Source: Nevskia sp. | GTDB taxonomy: Bacteria > Pseudomonadota > Gammaproteobacteria > Nevskiales > Nevskiaceae | DNA: 64,000 bases | Reading direction: 5' to 3' | Assembly: GCA_028291705.1 (NCBI GenBank) | Contig: JAQGNS010000189.1 | Span: forward strand, 48,019-112,018 | Shown: piece after piece, positions 8,230 through 17,895 of the stretch | Position numbering within the stretch: the stretch's first letter is position 1 | Layout of the letters: every line of letters starts with the position of its first letter | Notes under the pieces: model-generated | Database searches by the model: none | What the model saw: only the letters and a program-made list of their open reading frames with translations | What the model was told of the DNA's origin: nothing | Made by a program: the position numbers and the translations under genes

Positions 8230-8352
8230 ATGGAAGGCGTTATTCAGCTTGCGACGTGCCATCAGTTTTTTTCGCTGGCACCACCTTGGATGCTCCAGGT
8301 GAGTGCCGCACTCCGCGGTCCGCGCCTCTACTCCGCAACGGTGCCCGCATGA
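8230..8352 (+). CDS. Possible 40-aa leader peptide or small protein
   Basis: ATG 8230 is preceded by GTGGAGGAGAAGGCGAG, a strong ribosome site, and opens a 40-codon frame ending at TGA 8350-8352. The peptide (MEGVIQLATCHQFFSL at its start) has no recognised domain and no clear signal sequence. It lies between promoter site 4 and the DUF1329 gene, 115 bp before the latter, so it may be a leader that affects translation of the operon, or a small protein. The strong Shine-Dalgarno is the only real support. Confidence 0.35.
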   Translation: MEGVIQLATCHQFFSLAPPWMLQVSAALRGPRLYSATVPA

Positions 8353-8467
8353 CGCAGCCCGGGAATTTCAATTCGAACCAGCGCGCGACTGGTCAATTCA
8401 GCCCTGCCTTGTACTGGCAGTAGCGCCTTAATCCAGATCCAGAAACGAAGTAGAGGAGGAGAACAAC

Positions 8468-9829
8468 GTGTCTACCAGCAGGATGTTCATCCTGGCCGCC
8501 GTCGCGGCGGCCAGCATCACGGGTCAAGCGATCGCAGCCGTGTCGCCTGACGAGGCGGCCAAGCTCAAGACCACGCTGACCCCGCTCGGCGCGGAGCGCG
8601 CCGGCAATGCCGACGGCAGCATCCCCGCCTGGACGGGCGGCTACACCACGGTTGTTCCCGGCTGGACGCCGGACAAGCCCCGCCCGGATCCGTTTGCCGA
8701 CGAGAAGCCGTTGTACTCCGTGACCGGCGAGAACGCCGACAAGTACGGCGACAAGCTGAGCGAAGGCGTCAAGGCGGTCCTGAAGAAGTATCCCGACTGG
8801 CGCATCGATGTGTATCCGACGCACCGCACCGCAGCGGCACCGCAGTACGTCTACGACAACACCTACGCTAACGCCACCCGGGCCGAGCTCGTCAACGACG
8901 GCATCTCCACCAAGGGCGCCTATGGTGGAATCCCTTTCCCGATCGTCAAAACCGGCGCGGAGGCGATCTGGAATCACCTGCTCTCATGGCACGCCGAAAG
9001 CAAGCACCTGTTCGGCGACACGCTGGTGATGACGTCCGACGGCAAACTGGTGTTGGCCTCGACTAGCGACAGCTACATGCAGTACCCGTATTACGACCAC
9101 CACAACAGCCTGGAGAAGTTCGGCGACGGCGATTTCTGGTGGCTTGACCAGACCAACGTGGCCCCGCCGTACAAGGCCGGCGAGCGCCTCCTGGTCCGCG
9201 ACCCGGTCGACATCGCCAAGGGCCGCAAAGCATGGCAATACCTGGTCGGACAGCGTCGCGTCCGCCTGGCGCCGACGGTGGCGTTCGACACCCCCAACTT
9301 CATTACCTCGGGCGTCGCCAACTTCGATGAGACGTTCATGTTCAATGGCTCCCCCGAGCGCTACACCTGGAAGCTCGTGGGCAAGAAGGAAATGATCGTT
9401 CCCTACAACCAAAACAGGCTGGGAGTGGAAGCCCAGTCAGGGCACGAGGACCAGATTGCCAAGCCGCACTTCCTCAATCCGGATCTGACGCGCTGGGAGC
9501 TGCACCGCGTCTGGGTCGTCGAAGGCGAGCTCCGGCCCGGCGCGCGTCATACCGAGCCAAAGCGCCGTTTCTACCTCGACGAGGACACCTGGTTCGCCAT
9601 GCTGGCCGAGAGCTATGACGCGCAAGGCCACCTCTGGAAGTACTACCAGGCCATCCCCTTTCTCTATCCCGACCTGCCCGGGGTGGTCTCGGAAAGCGGC
9701 GTGGTGTTCAACCTGCTGGACGGGAACTACGTTGTCGATTTCCTGCAGGTCAAGCCGACCAGGTTCATTCCGAACATGCCGGCCTCCGCGTTCACTCCCG
9801 AGGCGATCGCCGCCTCCAGCGTGAAGTAG
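8468..9829 (+). CDS. DUF1329 outer-membrane-associated protein
   Basis: The 453-aa product begins with a signal peptide (MSTSRMFILAAVAAASITG, cleavage probably after IAA around residue 24) and continues as a DUF1329 protein, with typical blocks such as SIPAWTGGY, GGIPFPI and LVRDPVDIAKGRKAWQYL. DUF1329 proteins have a LolA/LolB-like fold and are usually encoded beside a DUF1302 barrel, as here. They are thought to work in handling hydrophobic compounds or lipids between membranes. The start is GTG 8468 behind AGAGGAGGAGAACAAC. It is the first large gene of an operon that continues to the RND exporter and DUF1302 gene. Confidence 0.85.
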   Translation: MSTSRMFILAAVAAASITGQAIAAVSPDEAAKLKTTLTPLGAERAGNADGSIPAWTGGYTTVVPGWTPDKPRPDPFADEKPLYSVTGENADKYGDKLSEGVKAVLKKYPDWRIDVYPTHRTAAAPQYVYDNTYANATRAELVNDGISTKGAYGGIPFPIVKTGAEAIWNHLLSWHAESKHLFGDTLVMTSDGKLVLASTSDSYMQYPYYDHHNSLEKFGDGDFWWLDQTNVAPPYKAGERLLVRDPVDIAKGRKAWQYLVGQRRVRLAPTVAFDTPNFITSGVANFDETFMFNGSPERYTWKLVGKKEMIVPYNQNRLGVEAQSGHEDQIAKPHFLNPDLTRWELHRVWVVEGELRPGARHTEPKRRFYLDEDTWFAMLAESYDAQGHLWKYYQAIPFLYPDLPGVVSESGVVFNLLDGNYVVDFLQVKPTRFIPNMPASAFTPEAIAASSVK

Positions 9830-9856
9830 GTCCAGGACCCGTTGCCGGGAGCGCTC

Positions 9857-10912
9857 ATGAAGTCCCAACTGATCTGTGCCGCACTGCTCGCCGCGTCGGC
9901 GGTTGCAGACGCCGGCGTCGACGTGGTGAGCCGTCCGGCGGAACCTGCAATCTACGGCTCCCACTCCGTCATGCTCGACGTGGCCCGAGCTGGCAATCGT
10001 CTCGTTGCTGTCGGCGAGCGGGGTATCGTGCTGGTCTCGGACGACAGCGGGATCAACTGGAAGCAGAGCCCAGTGCCGACCAGCGTCAGCCTGGTGAAGC
10101 TTGCGTTTGCGACGTCGGACCTGGGTTGGGCAGTGGGTCATTTCGGGACCGTCCTGCACACGCAGGACGGTGGCAAGACCTGGGAGCGCCAGCTCGGCGG
10201 CGTGCAGGCGGCGAAGCTGGCGTTGCAGTATTTCGAAGACCTGTCGCAGAAAGGGGGAGGGGATCCGCAAGCTCTGGCCAAGCAGGTCGCCGATGCCAAA
10301 CAGCTCGTCGACGACGGCCCGGACAAGCCATTCCTCGACGTTTTCTTCGACACCCCGCAGCACGGATTCATCGTTGGCGCCTACAACCTCATTTTCTCGA
10401 CCTCCGACGGAGGCAAGAGCTGGGTTCCCTGGCAAGACCACGTCGACAATCCGCGCGGCTTGCATCTTTACGCAATCCACCAGATCGGCACCGACTGGTA
10501 CATCGCCGGTGAACAGGGCTTGCTGCTCAAATCGGTAGATGGCGGGCAAAGCTTCCGTGCGCTGAAGTCGCCCTACGACGGAAGCTTCTTCGGCGTGACG
10601 CCAGGATCCGCCTCCGACGTCCTGGCATTCGGCCTGCGCGGCAACGTGTTCCGCTCCACGGACAACGGCCAGACGTGGACGCCGGCCAGGACCACCATAT
10701 CCCCGACCTGGAACGCAGGCTCACTGTTGAATGGAGCCGTCTACCTAGGCGGGCAAGACGGGCAGCTCGATCGCTTGGGCCGGGAAGGCGATGTCGACCA
10801 CTTGGTCAAGACCGCTTCGGCGGCTCCTATCACAGGTATCGCCGCGGCGCCTGATGGTGCCTTAGTCCTGAGCCGCATGGGTGGGATGGATCGCATCCCC
10901 CTGAATCAATAG
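9857..10912 (+). CDS. YCF48/HCF136-like beta-propeller, exported
   Basis: The product (351 aa from ATG 9857) has a short signal peptide (MKSQLICAALLAASAVADA). It then carries repeated BNR/YCF48-type units with the signature of Ser/Asp-rich turns and GKTW/NGQTW motifs (GGKTWERQL, GGKSWVPW, GGQSFRAL, NGQTWTPAR). This makes a seven-bladed propeller similar to photosystem II stability factor HCF136. In non-photosynthetic proteobacteria such genes are often next to RND exporters and DUF1329/DUF1302 genes, as here, and are probably periplasmic assembly or scaffold parts of that transport system. A TTG five codons upstream is an alternative start. Confidence 0.8.
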   Translation: MKSQLICAALLAASAVADAGVDVVSRPAEPAIYGSHSVMLDVARAGNRLVAVGERGIVLVSDDSGINWKQSPVPTSVSLVKLAFATSDLGWAVGHFGTVLHTQDGGKTWERQLGGVQAAKLALQYFEDLSQKGGGDPQALAKQVADAKQLVDDGPDKPFLDVFFDTPQHGFIVGAYNLIFSTSDGGKSWVPWQDHVDNPRGLHLYAIHQIGTDWYIAGEQGLLLKSVDGGQSFRALKSPYDGSFFGVTPGSASDVLAFGLRGNVFRSTDNGQTWTPARTTISPTWNAGSLLNGAVYLGGQDGQLDRLGREGDVDHLVKTASAAPITGIAAAPDGALVLSRMGGMDRIPLNQ

Positions 10913-10923
10913 GCGAGATCGAC

Positions 10924-13338
10924 ATGGATACCAACACCTCGGGAGCGGAATATCCCGTCATCTCCAAGCTGGCGGATTTCGACCGGTCGTCGGGTTCCCT
11001 CGGTGAAAGGCTGATCTTCAACAACCGGCTCCTGGTCGTCATTCTGTGCCTGGCGATCACCCTGGTCCTGGCGTTCGAGATGACGCACATCCGCGCCAAC
11101 GCCAGCTTCGAGAGGATGATTCCGCGGCAGCAGCCGTATATCGCCAACTACCTGGCGAACAAGTCCGAGTTGAGTGGCGTCGGCAACAGCGTGCGCATCG
11201 CCGTCGCGGCGACCCACGGCACCATCCTGGACGCGGGGTACCTGCAGCGCCTACAGAAGATCAACGACGAGGTGTTCCTGCTGCCCGGCGTCGACCGCGC
11301 CTACATGAAGTCCCTGTGGACGCCGAACACCCGCTGGATCGCGGTGACCGAGGAGGGCCTCGACGGCGGCACCGTGATGCCGGACGACTACGACGGTTCT
11401 GCGGCGAGCCTGGCCCGCGTGCGCGCCAACATCGAGCGCTCGGGCGAGATCGGCCAGCTGGTCGCCGCCGACTACCAGTCGAGCATCATCGCCATTCCGT
11501 TGCTGGACCGACTGCCGGACGGCTCGCCGCTGGACTACCGCCAGCTGTCGCTGAGCCTGGAGCAGGTCCGCGCGAAGTACCAGGACGCGGACCTCAGCAT
11601 CCACATCGTCGGCTTTGCCAAGGTCGCCGGCGATCTGATCGAAGGGCTGCGGCAGGTCGGTGGCTTCTTCCTGGTCGCGTTGCTGATGGCGACGGTGATG
11701 GTTTATTGGTTCAACCGCGACCTACGCAGCACGGTGCTGGTGGTGTTCTGCTCGCTGGTGGCCGTGATCTGGCAGCTGGGCATTCTTGCGGCCCTGCGCA
11801 TGGATCTCGATCCGTATTCGATGCTGGTGCCCTTTTTGGTCTTCGCTATCGGGATGAGCCACGGCACCCAGAAAATGAACGGCATCCTGCAGGATATCGG
11901 CCGGGGGACGCACCGGCTGATCGCCGCGCGCTACACATTCCGCCGCCTGTTCGTACCGGGCCTCACCGCCTTGTTGTGCGATGCGGTGGGATTTGCGGTT
12001 CTGATGATCATTCACATTGAAGTGATCCAGGAGCTGGCGATAGCCGCCAGCATCGGCGTGGGGGTACTGATCTTTACCAACCTGGTCCTGCTCCCAGTGT
12101 TGCTGAGCTACACCGGCGTGGGCGCTCACGCCGCCGCCCGCAGCGTGCGGGCCGAAGCGCAGGACAGCAAGCCGCGCATCTGGCAGTTCCTGGACCTGTT
12201 CACACAGCGCGAATGGGCCAGTGTTGCCCTGCTGGGTTCGGTGCTGCTCGGCGTTGCCGCTTACGTCGTCTCGACCCACCTGCAGATCGGCGACCTCGAC
12301 TCCGGCGCCCCCGAGCTGCGCCCCGATTCCCGCTACAACCTCGACAATGCCTTCATCGTCTCCCACTACACCAACAGCTCGGACGTGCTGGTGACGATGG
12401 TGAAGACCCCGGACTATGGCTGCGCCACCTACGAGACGCAGGAGCGTGTCGACGCGCTGGAGCAGAAGTTGCGCCGGGTTCCGGGCGTGGAGGGAACACA
12501 GTCACTAGCCGGTCTCAGCCGCAATGTCATCATGCAGATGAACGAGGGATCGCCTAAGTGGTACGAGCTGATTCCCAATACCAGCGTGCTCGGTTCGATT
12601 CTCACCAAGTCACCGCGCGAGCTGTTCAATCAGACCTGCTCGATCGTCCCAGTGTTCGCCTACCTCAAGGACCACAAGGCGCAGACGCTGACCTCGACGG
12701 TGCAGGCGGTGGAGGACTTCGCCGCCGAAAACAACTCGCCGAAGTTCCAGGTGCTTCTAGCCGCGGGCAACGCCGGCATCGATGCCGCGACCAATATCGT
12801 GGTCAAGAGCGCCTCCAGGCAGATGCTTTATTGGGTCTACGGCGCGGTGATCCTGCTCAGCTTCGTCACCTTCAGATCCTGGCGCGCGGTCACCGCCGCG
12901 GTGCTGCCCCTGGTGTTGACCTCGATTCTTTGTGAAGCCCTGATGGTAGCCCTAGGTATCGGCGTGAAGGTCGCCACCTTGCCGGTAATCGCTCTGGGCG
13001 TAGGCATCGGCGTCGATTACGCATTGTATGTGCTCAGCGTCACCCTCGCGCAGATGCGCAAGGGCAAGTCGCTGTCCGAGGCCTATTTCCAGGCCCTGCA
13101 GTTCACCGGGAAGGTCGTGCTGCTGACTGGGCTGACCCTGGGCGCGGCCGTGGCCACCTGGATCCTGTCGCCGATCAAGTTCCAGGCCGACATGGGGATC
13201 CTGCTGGCCTTCATGTTCGTCTGGAACATGCTGGGCGCGTTGGTGCTGCTGCCCGCGCTCGCCCACTTCTTGTTGAAACCCGTGAAGGTCTCCACTGCCG
13301 AGGCCAAACGGGATGGCGTGTTGGCGTCCACAAAGTGA
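10924..13338 (+). CDS. RND-superfamily (MMPL/Patched-type) exporter
   Basis: The 804-aa membrane protein has the RND layout: one N-terminal helix (LLVVILCLAITLVLAF), a periplasmic loop of about 180 residues, a block of five helices near 230-400, a second single helix near 440 and loop, and a final helix block near 640-790. Conserved features include VPFLVFAIGMSHGTQKMNG and VIALGVGIGVDYALYVL. It is shorter than tripartite pumps (about 1030 aa) and fits the predicted-exporter/MMPL branch that moves lipids or other hydrophobic molecules. It lies between the YCF48-like gene and the DUF1302 barrel gene, so it probably provides the inner-membrane part of the same system. Confidence 0.9.
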   Translation: MDTNTSGAEYPVISKLADFDRSSGSLGERLIFNNRLLVVILCLAITLVLAFEMTHIRANASFERMIPRQQPYIANYLANKSELSGVGNSVRIAVAATHGTILDAGYLQRLQKINDEVFLLPGVDRAYMKSLWTPNTRWIAVTEEGLDGGTVMPDDYDGSAASLARVRANIERSGEIGQLVAADYQSSIIAIPLLDRLPDGSPLDYRQLSLSLEQVRAKYQDADLSIHIVGFAKVAGDLIEGLRQVGGFFLVALLMATVMVYWFNRDLRSTVLVVFCSLVAVIWQLGILAALRMDLDPYSMLVPFLVFAIGMSHGTQKMNGILQDIGRGTHRLIAARYTFRRLFVPGLTALLCDAVGFAVLMIIHIEVIQELAIAASIGVGVLIFTNLVLLPVLLSYTGVGAHAAARSVRAEAQDSKPRIWQFLDLFTQREWASVALLGSVLLGVAAYVVSTHLQIGDLDSGAPELRPDSRYNLDNAFIVSHYTNSSDVLVTMVKTPDYGCATYETQERVDALEQKLRRVPGVEGTQSLAGLSRNVIMQMNEGSPKWYELIPNTSVLGSILTKSPRELFNQTCSIVPVFAYLKDHKAQTLTSTVQAVEDFAAENNSPKFQVLLAAGNAGIDAATNIVVKSASRQMLYWVYGAVILLSFVTFRSWRAVTAAVLPLVLTSILCEALMVALGIGVKVATLPVIALGVGIGVDYALYVLSVTLAQMRKGKSLSEAYFQALQFTGKVVLLTGLTLGAAVATWILSPIKFQADMGILLAFMFVWNMLGALVLLPALAHFLLKPVKVSTAEAKRDGVLASTK

Positions 13339-13364
13339 AAAGAGTGTAACTGAGGAGATCATCA

Positions 13365-15284
13365 ATGAAGTTCTGGCGTGGAGGGGGATCCGCCCGGCGG
13401 ATCCACGCGGCGCTGCAAATGTCGATCGTGGTTCTTGGCGTGGCGCTTTGGGGGCCAGCGGAGGCAATGAATCTGAATCTTGGCGTTCCGAATCTGGATG
13501 CCAGTCTCGATACGGATCTGCGCTATAACGTCGGCGTTCGCGTACAGAAGCGGAATCCGGAGGTAGGGCTCAACTCCTCCTACGATCAGTCCGATTACCG
13601 ATTCGGTCAGGGCGCAATTGTGACTGACCGCGTTGACGCGACGCCCCAGCTCCAGTTGAAGTACAACGCCGGGTGGAGCCTGCTTCCGTCCCTTGGCATC
13701 CGGGTGACGGGCAACGCGTTCAGGGACTTCGCCTACAACAACGATACGACTGCGTGCCGTCCTGGCACGGCTCCGGTGGGGCTGCCGCCGGGCCTTCTGG
13801 GTCCGACGTTTCCGGGTGTGGCGCTGCCAGGCCAGAGACTGTCGTATTGCGATCCTCAGATCAGTGACTACAACGATGCGACATACAACCACGAAGCACG
13901 GCGCTCCAGCTTTGAGTACGCTGAATTGCTGGACGCGTTCACCTTCATGAATTTCCAGTTCGGCAGCGTGCCGGTCAACGTAAAGGCCGGCCATTACGCG
14001 TTGTTCTGGGGTGAGTCGCTGTTCAACCCGTTCCTGGGCGTCTCGGCCGGGATGGGCCCGGTCGACCTCAACAAGCTCCTGAGCGTGCCGGGCTCGAACG
14101 CGCAGGATCTGTTCAGACCGGTGAACCAGATATCGGCCACCGCAACCGTAACGCCGGAGCTGTCGGTAGGATTCCAGTACTTCCTGCCGTGGTTGGGCTG
14201 GGACCATGTCAGAGGTCCGGAAGGCGGCACCTTCCTGAACCCACTCGATGCTCTGTTCTACGGCCCGGACAAGTTCTACATCACCACGCTCCCGTATGCG
14301 GGCCCTTATTCTTTGATACGCGCTGAAGATATTCGCGGCGACAATCATGGAAACTACGGCCTCCAGGCGAAGTTGACGTCCCATTTCCTCTTCGATGCGA
14401 CCTACGGCTTCTACTACCGGCAGTTCGATGAAACGCTGCCCTGGCTGAATCCACGTCCCGCGACGCCGCAGAACCAGCCTGCAATTTTTGCTAACGCGAC
14501 TCAGTTGTCGACTCTGCTCGGCATTCCAGCTGCCGCGCTGTCCGCATTTCCGGGCGACTACAGGCTTGTCTTTCCGAAGAGGACCCGCATGCTCGGCCTG
14601 AGCATGTCGACGCAGCAACTGGGGATCAGCATCGGCGCCGATGTCGCGTACTCGCCGAATCGTGCCCTGCAATCCGAGTTGTTCGCAGTGGACAACAGCG
14701 GTTTGCGTGCCAGAGGGCAAACCTTGTCGGGGGTGATCAACGGCCTATACCTGACGCCCTCGGTGTCCGTGGCCGGATTCAAGCTATGGGATTCTGCCAC
14801 CATCATCACGGAGCTGAACTGGAGCTATCTGCTCAAGGTGACGGAGGGTCAGCAGTTCTACAAGGGCGTGAACACGGATGCATGTCGTGCCGATGCCGGC
14901 ATCTCTGGTGCGATCAATGTACCAGGCGAAACTGTAGACGGATGCTCAAGCCGCTACAGCCTGGGCATCAGCTTCGCGTTCCAGCCGAACTGGTATCAGG
15001 TCTTTCCAGGTATCGATCTGAACGGGTCGGTCGTCTTCCAGGACGGTGTCAAGAACGACTCTCCGATCAATGGGGCCTCGTATGAAGGCCAGATCACGGG
15101 ATCAGTGGGTGTCGGCGCCCTGTTCTACAACAAGGTCACCGCAGCACTGGCCTACAACTTCTACGGTGTCGAGCATCGTGACGGGCCGAATCTGGACGGC
15201 GAGATTGTCGACACGAGCGTGAACTACCTTGGAGATATCCGCGACCGTGCGTGGACATCTCTGACGCTGAAGTATTCGTTTTAG
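13365..15284 (+). CDS. DUF1302 outer-membrane beta-barrel protein
   Basis: The 639-aa protein has a basic N-terminus and hydrophobic stretch (MSIVVLGVALWGPAEA, cleavage near residue 35). A long beta-rich body follows, opening with LDTDLRYNVGVRV and ending in LTLKYSF, with a terminal Phe typical of outer-membrane barrels. The pattern matches the DUF1302 family, which in Pseudomonas and relatives pairs with DUF1329. It is the last gene before a hairpin at 15296, 26 bp after the RND exporter gene, and likely forms the outer-membrane pore or receptor for the hydrophobic substrate of this cluster. Confidence 0.85.
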   Translation: MKFWRGGGSARRIHAALQMSIVVLGVALWGPAEAMNLNLGVPNLDASLDTDLRYNVGVRVQKRNPEVGLNSSYDQSDYRFGQGAIVTDRVDATPQLQLKYNAGWSLLPSLGIRVTGNAFRDFAYNNDTTACRPGTAPVGLPPGLLGPTFPGVALPGQRLSYCDPQISDYNDATYNHEARRSSFEYAELLDAFTFMNFQFGSVPVNVKAGHYALFWGESLFNPFLGVSAGMGPVDLNKLLSVPGSNAQDLFRPVNQISATATVTPELSVGFQYFLPWLGWDHVRGPEGGTFLNPLDALFYGPDKFYITTLPYAGPYSLIRAEDIRGDNHGNYGLQAKLTSHFLFDATYGFYYRQFDETLPWLNPRPATPQNQPAIFANATQLSTLLGIPAAALSAFPGDYRLVFPKRTRMLGLSMSTQQLGISIGADVAYSPNRALQSELFAVDNSGLRARGQTLSGVINGLYLTPSVSVAGFKLWDSATIITELNWSYLLKVTEGQQFYKGVNTDACRADAGISGAINVPGETVDGCSSRYSLGISFAFQPNWYQVFPGIDLNGSVVFQDGVKNDSPINGASYEGQITGSVGVGALFYNKVTAALAYNFYGVEHRDGPNLDGEIVDTSVNYLGDIRDRAWTSLTLKYSF

Positions 15285-15295
15285 CCGCAGGCGGT

Positions 15296-15328
15296 GCGCC
15301 CCTGATGGGCCATTCCCGATAGGGGCGC
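15296..15328 (+). terminator. GC-rich hairpin after DUF1302 gene
   Basis: GCGCCCCT (15296-15303) pairs with AGGGGCGC (15321-15328) around a 17-nt loop; flanking GG and CC can lengthen the stem. There is no U-run, so it may act as an attenuator or RNA-stabilising stem instead of a true terminator. It precedes the acyl-CoA ligase start by 28 bp. Confidence 0.4.
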
Positions 15329-15356
15329 GCCGAGACAAGGCTCTCGAGGATCAATC

Positions 15357-17270
15357 ATGCAAGCAGCTTCCACTCCGCCGCAGAACCAGCCCCGTCCGGA
15401 TGAAAGGGTGCTGATTCGCTCGATGCTCGACATTGAGACATTCGAAAGCGTGGCAATCGAATCCAGGCTGGCGGGGGCGCTGAGCACTTACGATGTCCTC
15501 AGGGAGTCCGCCAAGCGCCATCCGGACGCCATCGCGCTGACGGCGTTGGTTGAGGGTGGCGGGGCTGAGGTCGAGCGGCGGCTGACCTATTCCGACCTAA
15601 TGCGAAACGTCAATCGGGCGGCAAACGCGTTTGTGCAGCTCGGCATCGGTAGCGAAGACGTGATTTCCTACCTGCTGCCAAATCTTCCGGAGACGCACTA
15701 CACGTTCTGGGGAGGTGAGGCGGCCGGCATCGTCAACCCTATCAACTGGTACCTGGAACCGGTGCAGATCGCGGAGATCATGAACGCGGCCGGGACCAAG
15801 GTCCTGGTCGCCGCCGGCTCTGCCCGGTTTCCGGACGTCTGGGAAAAGGTGCGGGCTGTGCGTCCGCTGGTCCCAACCTTGCGCGCGGTCATCCAGGTCG
15901 GGCAGGGGGGCTCGCCCGATGGCGCCCTGGACTTCGCCGAACTGCTGGCCGCGCAGCCCGATGACCGGCTGATCAGCGGCAGGATCATCAGGGGCGGCGA
16001 TATCGCTGCCTATTTCCACACCGGCGGAACGACCGGTGCTCCCAAGCTTGCGTCGCACACTCACTTCAACGAGGTCGTGGATGGCCTGATGGCGAAAACG
16101 GCGCTGGACCTGACCAGGGACGATACGCTGTTGTGCGGGCTGCCGATGTTCCATGTCAACGCCATGGTCATAACCGGAATCGCGAGCTTCATGGCAGCCT
16201 CGCAAGTGGTCCTGGTGGGGAGCACAGGATACCGGAACAAGACGGCGGTGAAATCGTTCTGGAAAATCGTCGAGTCCACGAAGGCATCGGCATTCTCGGC
16301 GGTGCCTTCCGTCTACTCCAGCCTGTTGAACGAGCCGATCGGTGACCACCGTGTGGGATCATTGCGGTACGGGCTGTGCGGGGCGGCGCCGATGTCCGTT
16401 GAGCTGTTCCGCAGGTTCGAGGCGACCACAGGGATCAAGATCCTTGAAGCGTACGGGCTGACCGAGAGCACCTGCCTTAGCACGGCCAACCCGCGCGATG
16501 GCGAGCGCAAGATCGGTTCGATTGGGTTGCGCGCGCCCTATCAAAGGATGAAGGCCGCCATCCTCGACGAAAACATGCAGTTCGTGCGTGACTGCGCGGT
16601 CGACGAGGTTGGAAGCCTGCTGATCCAGGGGCCGAACGTCTTCCCGGGATACAAGCAGGAGGCCCACAACAAGAATGTCTGGGCAGCTCCGGGTTGGCTC
16701 AACACCGGCGATCTGGGGCGCCAGGATGCCGATGGCTACTTCTGGCTTGCGGGCCGCCTGAAGGAATTGATCATTCGCGGCGGCCACAACATCGATCCGG
16801 CGATCATCGAGGAGGCCATGCTGGCGCATCCGTTCGTCAATGGAGCAGCTGCGGTGGGCAAGCCTGATGCCTACGCCGGCGAGTTGCCGGTTGTTTTCGT
16901 GACCCTGAAGCCCGGCGCCGTGGTGGATGCCGCGGCGTTGCTGGATCACGCGCGCCGAGCCGTCCCGGAACGCGCGGCCGTCCCGGTCGAAGTGTTTGTC
17001 CTTGACGGCTTGCCGCTGACCGCCGTTGGCAAGATCTTCAAGCCGCAACTGCGCTATGACGCAACGAGGTTTGTGTTCGAGAAGGTCGCGCGCGAATGTT
17101 GCGGGGACCGGGTCCAGTATCAGGTGCAGGTGGGCCCGCACCCCAAGACCGGTACTGCAGCCATCGTCAGCCTCGAAGGCAGTGCCGACACGGACCGTGA
17201 AGAGATTGAACGGGTTCTAGGGGAAGCGCTGGCTGCATTCCACGTCCCATGCACGATTCAATGGCGCTGA
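15357..17270 (+). CDS. AMP-forming acyl-CoA synthetase
   Basis: The 637-aa product carries the ANL-superfamily motifs: phosphate-binding loop YFHTGGTTGAPK, the A5-like YGLTEST, the hinge/A8 region TGDLGRQDADGYFWLAGRLKE (split across the typical aspartate and arginine), and the C-terminal lysine motif AVGKIFKPQ. It therefore activates a carboxylic acid with ATP and loads it on CoA. The chain is longer than most (about 550 aa) by an N-terminal extension and a C-terminal tail of about 70 residues. Its place between the transport genes and the small NTF2-like gene suggests it activates the imported acid for the acyl-CoA dehydrogenase. The exact acid is unknown. Confidence 0.9.
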   Translation: MQAASTPPQNQPRPDERVLIRSMLDIETFESVAIESRLAGALSTYDVLRESAKRHPDAIALTALVEGGGAEVERRLTYSDLMRNVNRAANAFVQLGIGSEDVISYLLPNLPETHYTFWGGEAAGIVNPINWYLEPVQIAEIMNAAGTKVLVAAGSARFPDVWEKVRAVRPLVPTLRAVIQVGQGGSPDGALDFAELLAAQPDDRLISGRIIRGGDIAAYFHTGGTTGAPKLASHTHFNEVVDGLMAKTALDLTRDDTLLCGLPMFHVNAMVITGIASFMAASQVVLVGSTGYRNKTAVKSFWKIVESTKASAFSAVPSVYSSLLNEPIGDHRVGSLRYGLCGAAPMSVELFRRFEATTGIKILEAYGLTESTCLSTANPRDGERKIGSIGLRAPYQRMKAAILDENMQFVRDCAVDEVGSLLIQGPNVFPGYKQEAHNKNVWAAPGWLNTGDLGRQDADGYFWLAGRLKELIIRGGHNIDPAIIEEAMLAHPFVNGAAAVGKPDAYAGELPVVFVTLKPGAVVDAAALLDHARRAVPERAAVPVEVFVLDGLPLTAVGKIFKPQLRYDATRFVFEKVARECCGDRVQYQVQVGPHPKTGTAAIVSLEGSADTDREEIERVLGEALAAFHVPCTIQWR

Positions 17271-17375
17271 GAGAGCCCGACGCTACTTCGGTCGCGACGG
17301 CTACCCTAGGAGCCTGGGGCGTGTAAGGCTGGGCCGACTCGCAGGATACCTAGAACCACAGGACAGGAGCGAAGC

Positions 17376-17816
17376 GTGACCAACAGGACGGTTCTTGCGC
17401 CGATCGACGTCGCCAAGGCATATTTCGACAGGGATGATCGTGGCGCTCCGGAGTTGTTCGAGCTCTTCGCCGAGGATTTCACGTTCTATTTCCCCAAGTT
17501 TGGGCTGGGAAAGGGCGTGCGGGAGTTCGTCGCCTGCATGAGTGGCCTGTTGGATCGCGTCGAGAGCATCAAGCACGATCTGGGGCGGACCTCTTTCATT
17601 GCTGCTGGCGACAAGGTGATCGTAGAAGGTATCTCGTCGGGGTGGATGAAAACCGGCAAGGAGTGGCGAGGTGGTGCTACGCCTGGTGGACGTTTTTGCA
17701 ATGTATTTGAAATCCGCGATAGCCTAATTCAGCGGGTCCACATCTACCTGGATCCTGACTACGTGTCGGAGGATGTGGAGCGTTTCCTGTGGAAGGGCCG
17801 TGAAAGCAGGTGGTAA
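17376..17816 (+). CDS. NTF2-like (SnoaL-type) protein
   Basis: The 146-aa protein has the cone-shaped NTF2-like pattern: an N-terminal helix (DVAKAYFDRDDRGAPELFEL), FAEDFTFYFPKFG, a middle helix and strands ending in RVHIYLDPDYV. Family members include ketosteroid isomerases, polyketide cyclases and dehydratases as well as non-catalytic ligand binders. The active residues vary, so no reaction can be named. GTG 17376 follows ACAGGAGCGAAGC. Its place among catabolic genes suggests an isomerase, cyclase or dehydratase step. Confidence 0.7.
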   Translation: MTNRTVLAPIDVAKAYFDRDDRGAPELFELFAEDFTFYFPKFGLGKGVREFVACMSGLLDRVESIKHDLGRTSFIAAGDKVIVEGISSGWMKTGKEWRGGATPGGRFCNVFEIRDSLIQRVHIYLDPDYVSEDVERFLWKGRESRW

Positions 17817-17895
17817 GCGACAGGGAGACAGCGGCGATGGGCGAAACGTGAGCGGACAACATTCAGGCAACGCAGTAGTTGGCGCGCTTTAGCCC

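Noticed and set aside
11046-12020. 324-aa plus-strand frame inside the RND gene
   Set aside because: Arg/Gly-rich shifted-frame translation of the exporter gene.
13362-14720. 452-aa minus-strand frame opposite DUF1302
   Set aside because: Antisense shadow; DUF1302 has a signal peptide and terminal Phe and is clearly the real gene.
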